DNA of 21,429 bases from contig CAJTLD010000027.1 of the NCBI GenBank assembly GCA_910577065.1, positions 3,338-24,766 on the forward strand. The letters run 5' to 3'. The notes under the pieces were generated by a model. The model searched no databases and had not been told where the DNA came from. It saw only the letters and a program-made list of their open reading frames with translations. Position numbers and translations under genes: made by a program. Source of the stretch: an uncultured Lachnospiraceae bacterium. GTDB taxonomy: Bacteria > Bacillota > Clostridia > Lachnospirales > Lachnospiraceae. Below, piece after piece: positions 15,832 through 21,429 of the stretch. Each line of letters opens with the position of its first letter. Position 1 is the first letter of the stretch.

Positions 15832-16644
15832 ATGCGTAAAAATCGAAAAATCAGGACAGCAGCCAGCCTGGCAGTTACCGTAGTACTGTCGGCGGCGATG
15901 TTTTTGCTGTTTTTTAGTATAGAGTTGCTGATTGGTTATTTTAGCCCGCGTACGTTTCAGGAGAGTTTAAGGCTTGGCGATTACGCAGTGGAAATGGAAA
16001 AAGAACTGCTTTCTAAGCAAAAAGAATTATTTGCAGCCCATGGGTTGCCGGAATCTCTGGTTGAGGATATCTGGGGAAACAGCAAATCATATATGGCGTT
16101 TTATCAGTATTTGGACGCCGGGGAAGTAAAAGAAGGCGGATACCGTTTTGGCCAGCAGGAGATTTTAGAAGCATATCTGGCCGAACAAAACGCAGACGAG
16201 ACGGAGGGCGTAAAAAAAGCGATAGAGATAGTAAGCAAAGAAGCCGAAGCAATATGCAGCCGATATATTTATCCTCCGTTTGTCCGGATATACCGGCAGT
16301 ATGTGCGGGAGAAAAAACCGGAACTTACGGCGCTTGCGGCAGTTTCGGCGGTTATTTCGGCGCTTTGCATCCTGCTTTTGTTCCGCTGGCATCACAGCAG
16401 GCACCATGCGCTGTATTATATAACAGGCAGTTTGTTTACTGCGGCGGTTTGGAATGCTGCGGGAACTGCGGCAGTCCGTATCGGGGAAAAGTCGTTTGGG
16501 ACTGGTACAGGGACGGCATATTATCAGACGTTTTTGGAAATATTTAAAACCAGGGGCATATCCGCCTGGTATGTGGTCAGTATTGTTGCGGCGGCGGTGG
16601 GAGTATTGCTGTTTGCAGTCAGTATGCATATGAGGAAGCGTTAA
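15832..16644 (+). CDS. Four-TM membrane protein of unknown function in the polysaccharide operon
   Basis: 270 aa, ATG 15832, 3 bases after the sortase gene; GGAGAG at 15820-15825 overlaps that gene's end. TM1 (about 11-36), a charged helical ectodomain of about 125 residues (37-163), TM2 (164-185), TM3 (192-214), a short outer loop, TM4 (245-265), and a basic C-terminus. I do not recognise the family. There is no catalytic, nucleotide-binding or glycosyltransferase motif; the ectodomain has several aromatic pairs (SYMAFYQYL, RIYRQYV). Its fixed position between the sortase and the CpsB-type phosphatase, with 2-3-base gaps, implies co-expression and probably joint function at the membrane, perhaps sensing or coupling wall attachment to polysaccharide export. 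That function is conjecture. Confidence 0.85.
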   Translation: MRKNRKIRTAASLAVTVVLSAAMFLLFFSIELLIGYFSPRTFQESLRLGDYAVEMEKELLSKQKELFAAHGLPESLVEDIWGNSKSYMAFYQYLDAGEVKEGGYRFGQQEILEAYLAEQNADETEGVKKAIEIVSKEAEAICSRYIYPPFVRIYRQYVREKKPELTALAAVSAVISALCILLLFRWHHSRHHALYYITGSLFTAAVWNAAGTAAVRIGEKSFGTGTGTAYYQTFLEIFKTRGISAWYVVSIVAAAVGVLLFAVSMHMRKR

Positions 16645-16646
16645 AA

Positions 16647-17378
16647 ATGGAACAGACAGGATATTTGGATCTGCACAGCCATATCCTACCGGGAGTGGAT
16701 GACGGCTCGGCAGACTGGGACATGACAATGCGGATGCTTGTAACGGCATATCGTCAGGGCGTGCGTCATATTGTGGCGACCCCCCATAATTATCCCGGAA
16801 ACAAAAAGCAGGACAACGAACAGATACGGGCGCTTGTCCGGGAAGCGAATGAACGCGCAAAGGAGATTGCTTTTGATTTTGAAGTGCTGAGCGGAAATGA
16901 AATTATGTACCGTTCGGGGATTGCCGAGGAGATTTCGGCCGGGCATATCCTTACAATGGCAGACAGCAGATATCTTCTGGTGGAATTTTATCCGGAAGAA
17001 CGCTACCGCATTGTATACCAGGGTTTAAAGGAACTGGTGGAAGCGGGTTACCGTCCGATTATTGCACATATGGAACGGGTAGAAGCGTTGTTTGCAAAAG
17101 AAGAAAATATTCGGGAAATCATCAAGCTTGGCGCGCTGATTCAGGTAAATGCAAGAAGCCTGACGGGAGGTATTTTTGACCGCCGCTCGGCCAGGCTCAG
17201 GAAGCTGATCGAAAATGGCATGGTACATTTTTTGGGAAGCGACTGTCACAATATGGACAGCCGCCCGCCCATGATGAAAGACGCAGTGGAAAAACTTTAT
17301 AAAAAACTGCCGGAAGATTCTCTTAGGCGTATGCTTTACGAAAATCAGGAGCATTTCCTGCAGAAAAAATACATTTAA
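16647..17378 (+). CDS. cpsB: CpsB/CapC-family PHP-type protein-tyrosine phosphatase
   Basis: 243 aa, ATG 16647, 2 bases after the preceding stop, normal family length. The PHP metal-dependent phosphatase fold (EC 3.1.3.48) shows all expected metal ligands: D-L-H10-S-H12 with ILPGVDDG, ATPH47, GNE85, AH141-ME-R, and SD199-C-H201-N. In Gram-positive capsule loci CpsB dephosphorylates the C-terminal tyrosine cluster of the CpsD kinase, resetting the phosphorylation cycle that controls chain length and export. Here it directly precedes the CpsC- and CpsD-type genes, so the three form the standard control module. The protein is cytoplasmic, with no signal peptide. Nothing is missing or unusual. 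Confidence 0.95.
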   Translation: MEQTGYLDLHSHILPGVDDGSADWDMTMRMLVTAYRQGVRHIVATPHNYPGNKKQDNEQIRALVREANERAKEIAFDFEVLSGNEIMYRSGIAEEISAGHILTMADSRYLLVEFYPEERYRIVYQGLKELVEAGYRPIIAHMERVEALFAKEENIREIIKLGALIQVNARSLTGGIFDRRSARLRKLIENGMVHFLGSDCHNMDSRPPMMKDAVEKLYKKLPEDSLRRMLYENQEHFLQKKYI

Positions 17379-17393
17379 AGAAAGAGGATGCCT

Positions 17394-18140
17394 ATGAATT
17401 CTAAAAATGATGAAATAGAAATTGATTTGTGGGAAATATTGATGCTGATTTTGCGCCATTTGCCAATGGTCATTTCATTCACCATTGCAGGGGGCCTTTT
17501 GCTGGGGCTGTACAGCGTCTACGCATTGACGCCGATGTATACTTCTACTTCCAAGATGTATATCCTCACAAGTTCAAGTTCCGTGTTAAGCCTTGCAGAT
17601 CTGCAGGTGGGCAGCAACCTGGCAAACGATTACGAAGAGTTGATTACCAGCCGTCCCGTGGTGGAGCAGGTGGCTAAAAATCTGGATCTGGGCGTCAGCT
17701 ATGAAGCCCTTTTAGGGCAGGTCAACGTAGCAAAGCGCGAGAATACGCGTATTATCCTGATTCAGGTTACGTATCCGGATCCGGTGCTGGCAAAAGAAAT
17801 TGCAAATGAATTTGCGGAAGTATCGCAAAAGCGCCTGGCTCAAATTATGCAGATCGACGAGCCGACTATAGCAGAAGAGGCGGTAGAATCAAAATATCCA
17901 AGCAGCCCGAACAATAAGCGGAACATCCTGCTGGGAGCGGCAATCGGATTACTTCTTTCCGTTGGTTTTCTGGTGATCCGCAATATCTTAGACGATACCA
18001 TCCGCAGCGCGGACGACGTGGAGAAGTTTTTACGGTTAAATACGCTGGCATCGATTCCGGAAGAAGGCGGAACCGATAACTCAGAGAAAAAGAGAAGGCG
18101 CAAGAAATTGTGGGGCGTCAGAAAGGGCGGTCATAAATGA
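17394..18140 (+). CDS. cpsC: CpsC/Wzz-type polysaccharide co-polymerase (kinase adaptor)
   Basis: 248 aa. ATG 17394 is chosen because AAAGAGG (17381-17387) would touch an alternative ATG at 17388 but stands 6 bases from 17394. Wzz domain with an amphipathic start (EIEIDLWEILMLILRHLP), TM1 (about 24-44), an extracellular region including YEELITSRPVVEQV, a proline motif before TM2 (YPSSPNNKRN), and TM2 (about 178-197). After TM2 comes the conserved cytoplasmic segment DDTIRSADDVEKFL and a short basic tail. Such proteins set polysaccharide chain length and activate the separately encoded CpsD-type kinase through the cytoplasmic tail. The stop overlaps the kinase start by 4 bases (ATGA), so translation is coupled and stoichiometry probably matched. 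Confidence 0.94.
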   Translation: MNSKNDEIEIDLWEILMLILRHLPMVISFTIAGGLLLGLYSVYALTPMYTSTSKMYILTSSSSVLSLADLQVGSNLANDYEELITSRPVVEQVAKNLDLGVSYEALLGQVNVAKRENTRIILIQVTYPDPVLAKEIANEFAEVSQKRLAQIMQIDEPTIAEEAVESKYPSSPNNKRNILLGAAIGLLLSVGFLVIRNILDDTIRSADDVEKFLRLNTLASIPEEGGTDNSEKKRRRKKLWGVRKGGHK

Positions 18141-18907
18141 GAGTAGAATTAGAAAAACTGGAAAAACTAGGGTACGGCAAAAAAGAAGCGTTTAATTCAC
18201 TCAGGACGAACTTAAGTTTCTGCGGACCGGACATCCAGATCATTACGTTTACAAGCTGTACGCCGGACGAAGGAAAGAGCAGTATTGTAATGGAACTGGG
18301 GAGGGCAGTTGCTGAGGACGGTAAAAAAGTATTGATTATAGACGCCGATTTGCGAAAATCCGTCCTGGTTGGGCGCCATCAGGCCAAAAGCGAAGCAGGG
18401 AGCATCAAGGGGCTTTCCCATTACCTGAGCGGCCAGGCAAAGCTTGCGGACGTGCTGTGTGAGACAAATATTGAAAATCTGAATATTATATTTGCAGGGC
18501 GTACGACGCCGAATCCCACGGAACTTTTGGGAAACCGCTATTTTGACGAAATGATTATGTATGCGAGGGAAAATTACGATATTATTTTAATTGATTCCCC
18601 TCCGCTTGGTTCGGTAATTGATACGGCGGTTATCGCTCCCAAATGCGACGGCGCGGTAGTGGTTGTAGAAGCGAATAAGTGCAGCTATCGTTTTATTCAG
18701 GATATTATCAAGCAGCTGGAAGTGACGGAGTGTAAAATTTTAGGCGTTGTTTTAAATAAAGTTAAGATCGAAAAAGGCGGATATTACAACCGTTATTATA
18801 AGCGCTATTATAAGAGTTATTATAGAGGCTATTACAGCGGTTATTATACGCCGTACTACGGAAGAGAAGATAAATCGTCAGAAAAATCTCGGGGGGGGGC
18901 AAAATAA
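18137..18907 (+). CDS. cpsD: CpsD/CapB-family bacterial tyrosine kinase with (YYxx)7 tail
   Basis: 256 aa, starting within the ATGA overlap with the co-polymerase gene. P-loop BY-kinase: Walker A at 41-48 (CTPDEGKS), Walker A' at 66-71 (LIIDAD, with DLRK following), Walker B at about 149-153 (IILID, then SPP). An N-terminal EAFNSLRTNL helix matches the family's oligomerisation motif. The C-terminus carries seven YY pairs at exact four-residue spacing (216-241), the autophosphorylation cluster expected for this family but unusually regular. The gene ends in a run of nine G (18891-18899) giving the ending SRGGAK. With one G fewer the frame stays open to 19001, so the annotated C-terminus may be variable or reflect a sequencing indel. 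It works with the CpsC-type activator and the CpsB-type phosphatase. Confidence 0.94.
   Translation: MRVELEKLEKLGYGKKEAFNSLRTNLSFCGPDIQIITFTSCTPDEGKSSIVMELGRAVAEDGKKVLIIDADLRKSVLVGRHQAKSEAGSIKGLSHYLSGQAKLADVLCETNIENLNIIFAGRTTPNPTELLGNRYFDEMIMYARENYDIILIDSPPLGSVIDTAVIAPKCDGAVVVVEANKCSYRFIQDIIKQLEVTECKILGVVLNKVKIEKGGYYNRYYKRYYKSYYRGYYSGYYTPYYGREDKSSEKSRGGAK
18782..18859 (+). repeat. 12-bp imperfect tandem repeat encoding (YYxx)7
   Basis: Six and a half copies of a 12-base unit close to TATTATAARNRC lie in frame and encode seven tyrosine pairs separated by two variable residues (NR, KR, KS, RG, SG, TP). Copy-number change by slippage would add or remove phosphorylation sites without breaking the frame. 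Confidence 0.85.
18891..18899 (+). repeat. G9 homopolymer near the end of the kinase gene
   Basis: Nine consecutive G within codons CGG-GGG-GGG-GCA, 6 bases before the stop codon. It is the longest G or C run noticed in the window; others reach six. Confidence 0.95.
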
Positions 18908-18914
18908 GCAAATA

Positions 18915-19001
18915 ATGAGACAAAAAAAAGCTGGCAAAAACAATTTGAGTTCTGACGACCCGTATCAGTATCAGGTAGTGAACAAGGATAAAGAAAAATA
19001 G
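18915..19001 (+). other. Short open frame, probable alternative C-terminal tail of the kinase
   Basis: 28 codons from ATG 18915 to TAG 18999-19001, without a convincing ribosome site (only AT-rich sequence precedes it). The frame is open back to the G9 run, and deleting one G joins it to the kinase as RGGQNKQIMRQKKAGK followed by NNLSSDDPYQYQVVNKDKEK. The product is charged with two further tyrosines in DDPYQYQ, in keeping with a kinase tail. It is more likely a fused tail than an independent gene. Confidence 0.45.
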
Positions 19002-19047
19002 AATAAGGTACGGAATAAAAGATTATAGGAGATAAGGTGGGTCTGTC

Positions 19048-20475
19048 ATGGGTAAAAAAAGTATAACAAATACGGCGCGTTTTTGTCTGGAAGTTTGGAA
19101 TACAGGGTTATTTGCCCTTGTATGGGTGTTTTATTACAACAGCTTTGCATTTGACACGTACCGTGTATTAGGAAGTATTGTTTCTGTTTTGATTTATTTT
19201 ATTATTTACAGGGCGCTTTGCGAAGTGTATAAAGCATTCCGCATTGCCTCCTGCCCAATTGGGGAAACTGTGTTTTCTCAGGTAATATCATTTGGAATAC
19301 CGGATTTGATTTTGTATGTGGAATCCTGCCTGATTTTTAATCAGGTTGTGAATATTATGCCGGGCGCGGTTACCGTGTGCGTCCAGATGGCAGGCACAAT
19401 TGCTATTATTACCATTACTAAGCGGTACCTGATGCATCATGTGCCGCCCAAAATGACGGTATTTGTTTATGGAAAGGATATTCCGGAGGAAGAACTTGTT
19501 TCGTTTAAAGAACGGGTTTTGCAGAAATACGCCCATATTTTTGATGTGAAATATATGTTGTCGGAAGAAGAGAGCGACGAAGTCCTGCTTTCGCATATTC
19601 AGGAATGCTGCAGCGTTTTGTTTTATGAGGCTTCTTACCAGAGGAGAAGCTTTCTGGCGGGGTACTGCCTGCAGGAGCAAAAGGAGATTTACTTTACTCC
19701 ACAGCTTGACGATATTGTCCTGATGGGTTGCCAGCCAAAGCATTTACTGGATACGCCCTTGTTCCGTTATGATTATGCGTCTTATAAGAAATCGGAATAC
19801 AGGCTAAAGCGTGTTTTTGATCTTGTATTTTCTGTTATTTTATTGGTTATTACGTCGCCGATTATGTTACTGACGGCGTTTGCAATCAAGATGGAAGACA
19901 GAGGGCCGGTATTTTACAAGCAGGATCGCTGTACCAAAGACGGCGCGGTATTTTCAATTTATAAATTCCGCAGTATGATTGTAGACGCCGAAAAAAATGG
20001 ATTTATTCCCTGTACTTCAGGTGATAAACGAATTACCCGTGTGGGCAAAATTATTCGCAGTACAAGAATTGACGAACTGCCGCAGATTATCAATATTCTA
20101 AAAGGAGACATGAGCTTCGTAGGCCCAAGGCCTGAACGCGTGGAGCATGTACAGGAATATACAAAGGATTTACCCGAGTTTTCGTATCGTATGAGGGTAA
20201 AAGGCGGGCTGACCGGCTACGCGCAGATTTATGGCAAATACAATACATCCGCGTACGACAAGCTGCGGTTGGATTTGATGTACATAGAAAACCAGTCATT
20301 TCTGCTGGATTTAAAAATTTTAATGCTGACATTTAAGATTATGTTCATACCAGAGAGTACGGAAGGATTTTCGGAGGAAAAGAGCAAAAAACTTGCGGCC
20401 AGAAAGAATAAAGCCGTGACGGTAAGCCAGTATTCGGAAATCAACAGCAAACTGAATATGAAGGTTGGTAGCTGA
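19048..20475 (+). CDS. Polyprenyl-phosphate glycosylphosphotransferase (initiating sugar transferase)
   Basis: 475 aa, ATG 19048, with AAGGTGG 7 bases upstream. The N-terminal part has about four TM segments (roughly 10-30, 40-57, 75-98, 105-125), then a soluble CoA-binding-like/NAD-fold region (about 130-245), as in WbaP/WcaJ/CpsE-type enzymes. The C-terminal bacterial sugar transferase domain (about 252-440) starts KRVFDLVFSVILLV (membrane hairpin). Its motifs are GPVFYKQDR, YKFRSM (305-310), the catalytic region IDELPQIINILKGDMSFVGPRPE (written here in part; residues 357-363 are FVGPRPE) and GLTGYAQIYGKY. It transfers a sugar-1-phosphate from a UDP-sugar to undecaprenyl phosphate, starting the repeat unit; which sugar cannot be read from sequence. 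It lies 140 bases after the kinase stop in the same operon. Confidence 0.94.
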   Translation: MGKKSITNTARFCLEVWNTGLFALVWVFYYNSFAFDTYRVLGSIVSVLIYFIIYRALCEVYKAFRIASCPIGETVFSQVISFGIPDLILYVESCLIFNQVVNIMPGAVTVCVQMAGTIAIITITKRYLMHHVPPKMTVFVYGKDIPEEELVSFKERVLQKYAHIFDVKYMLSEEESDEVLLSHIQECCSVLFYEASYQRRSFLAGYCLQEQKEIYFTPQLDDIVLMGCQPKHLLDTPLFRYDYASYKKSEYRLKRVFDLVFSVILLVITSPIMLLTAFAIKMEDRGPVFYKQDRCTKDGAVFSIYKFRSMIVDAEKNGFIPCTSGDKRITRVGKIIRSTRIDELPQIINILKGDMSFVGPRPERVEHVQEYTKDLPEFSYRMRVKGGLTGYAQIYGKYNTSAYDKLRLDLMYIENQSFLLDLKILMLTFKIMFIPESTEGFSEEKSKKLAARKNKAVTVSQYSEINSKLNMKVGS

Positions 20476-20479
20476 TGAA

Positions 20480-21235
20480 ATGAAAAAGGTTGAAGGTACG
20501 GATAAGAAAATTTTGAACTTAATACGAAGAATTAATTCAGATTCACCACAAAAATTTTATAATGATATAGATTATTTTGTGAAAAATAGTAAAAAAAAGT
20601 TTATTGTTACAGCAAATCCTGAAATTATTATGATGGGATATAAAAATAAAAATATGTGGAATATCTTGTCTGATAATGGAACTATCATTATTCCTGATGG
20701 AATAGGTGTAGTGAAAGTTATGCGTATAGTGTATAGTGATAAAAGTATTCAGCGAAATACAGGAATAGAATTTGTTGTTCATATGTTAGAGAAAGCACAA
20801 CTTAATGATTTATCTATTTTTATTTATGGTGCGCATCAAAACGTTTTAGATAGATTTAGAAAAATGTGTGATATTAAGTATCCAGGAATTAATATTACGG
20901 GACTGTATAATGGTTATGAATATAATGATGATTTTGTTTTACAAAAACTAATAAAATCTAAATCGGATATTTACTTTATTGCTTTAGGTACGCCCAGACA
21001 AGAGAATTTTATTAATAAGTTTTATGATAAGATTGATAAAGGAATATGCGTAGGAATTGGAGGAAGTATAGATGTATTAAGTGGTAATACTAAAAGGGCG
21101 CCTCGTTTTTTTATAAATCATAATATTGAATGGTTATATCGTATAACAAAGGAACCAAAAAGAATTATGCGTTTTATTCGTGGAAATATTTTTTTTGTAT
21201 TTAAAGTCTTAAAAGAGTTGATTGAGGAAAGATAA
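20480..21235 (+). CDS. WecG/TagA/CpsF-family glycosyltransferase (GT26)
   Basis: 251 aa from ATG 20480, 4 bases after the preceding stop. An in-frame TTG at 20465 lies inside the preceding gene and has no usable ribosome site. Family motifs: TANPEIIMMG (44-53), IPDGIGVV with the likely catalytic Asp73, YGAHQNVLDRF, GTPRQENFI (170-178, Gln174 equivalent to the TagA active-site Gln), VGIGGSIDVLSGNTKRAPRF, and EWLYRITKEPKR near the C-terminus. GT26 enzymes such as TagA and WecG add ManNAc or related sugars (ManNAcA) to a lipid-linked first sugar, so this probably adds the second sugar of the repeat unit. The codon and base composition is far more AT-rich than the genes before it, suggesting recent import with the variable glycan cassette. 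Confidence 0.93.
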   Translation: MKKVEGTDKKILNLIRRINSDSPQKFYNDIDYFVKNSKKKFIVTANPEIIMMGYKNKNMWNILSDNGTIIIPDGIGVVKVMRIVYSDKSIQRNTGIEFVVHMLEKAQLNDLSIFIYGAHQNVLDRFRKMCDIKYPGINITGLYNGYEYNDDFVLQKLIKSKSDIYFIALGTPRQENFINKFYDKIDKGICVGIGGSIDVLSGNTKRAPRFFINHNIEWLYRITKEPKRIMRFIRGNIFFVFKVLKELIEER

Positions 21236-21236
21236 T

Positions 21237-21429
21237 ATGAAGAAAATAGCTATTTATCAAACAAATTTGAATATAGGAGGAATATCTATTGCTTTGCAAA
21301 ACTTATTAAAAAGTCATATATTTGATAATGACTTAGTGGATTTATATTTGTTTAGTGGAAAAATAGATAAATTACCTGATTTTGGAAGCAATGTTACGAT
21401 ATTTTTTTTGAAGCCATTTAAATATATTA
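21237..21429 (+). CDS. N-terminal part of a probable glycosyltransferase (cut by window end)
   Basis: 64 codons from ATG 21237, one base after the preceding stop codon, with GAGGAAAG upstream. The first residues (MKKIAIYQTNLNIGGISIAL followed by QNLL) match the N-terminal beta strand and GG loop of GT-B glycosyltransferases of the GT4 type, where a sequence like NIGGIExxLxNLL is typical. The frame runs off the end, so the catalytic C-terminal half is not visible. The same AT-rich composition as the WecG/TagA gene places it in the same imported cassette. It probably extends the polysaccharide repeat unit; donor and acceptor are unknown. Confidence 0.75.
   Translation, partial: MKKIAIYQTNLNIGGISIALQNLLKSHIFDNDLVDLYLFSGKIDKLPDFGSNVTIFFLKPFKYI

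Noticed and set aside
17388..17393. Upstream ATG for the CpsC-type gene
   Set aside because: The ribosome site abuts it with no spacing, whereas ATG 17394 has normal spacing.

Overview
The window looks like chromosomal DNA of a Gram-positive gut-type clostridium, most likely Lachnospiraceae. This rests on strong AAAGGAGG-type ribosome sites, lysine-rich Big_2 surface proteins, InlB-type repeats, a short-form glycogen phosphorylase and a CpsB/CpsC/CpsD polysaccharide regulatory module. No genus is claimed. I see no rRNA, tRNA, CRISPR array, insertion sequence or phage gene.

Layout. (1) Positions 1-5941, plus strand: the tail of an envelope operon with a cut-off membrane protein, a 170-aa secreted or anchored protein, a 218-aa TM-anchored protein ending in an InlB-like repeat, and a 1527-aa secreted subtilase with an intact Asp/His/Ser triad and about four InlB-like repeats. 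The small TM-plus-ectodomain proteins recall minor pilin genes of Tad-type operons, but that is inference. (2) A bidirectional terminator separates this from a minus-strand CNNM/CBS/CorC_HlyC transporter gene (6007-7266). (3) Divergently, glgP (7546-9801), a housekeeping glycogen phosphorylase. (4) A 1437-aa secreted protein of about 13 Big_2 Ig-like domains (10074-14387) with its own promoter and a strong terminator. (5) From 14455 to the window end, a tightly packed surface-polysaccharide operon: a sortase fused to an extra N-terminal extracellular domain, an unrecognised 4-TM protein, CpsB-type PHP tyrosine phosphatase, CpsC/Wzz-type co-polymerase, CpsD-type tyrosine kinase, polyprenyl-phosphate glycosylphosphotransferase, WecG/TagA-type glycosyltransferase, and a glycosyltransferase cut by the window edge.

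How the genes fit together. In region 5 the glycosylphosphotransferase loads the first sugar onto the lipid carrier, and the WecG/TagA enzyme and later glycosyltransferases extend it. CpsC, CpsD and CpsB control chain length and export through cyclic tyrosine phosphorylation. The sortase fusion and the 4-TM protein come first in the operon, where many Gram-positive capsule loci carry other regulatory or wall-attachment genes. Base composition drops sharply at about 20480, where the variable, probably imported, glycan-specific part begins.

The most notable signals are: a run of nine G at the 3' end of the tyrosine kinase gene, where losing one G would fuse a 35-residue tyrosine-containing tail; a perfectly periodic (YYxx)7 tail encoded by a 12-bp repeat; the sortase fusion heading a capsule operon with no visible sorting signal nearby; and a strong terminator only 17 bases before that operon's first start codon.
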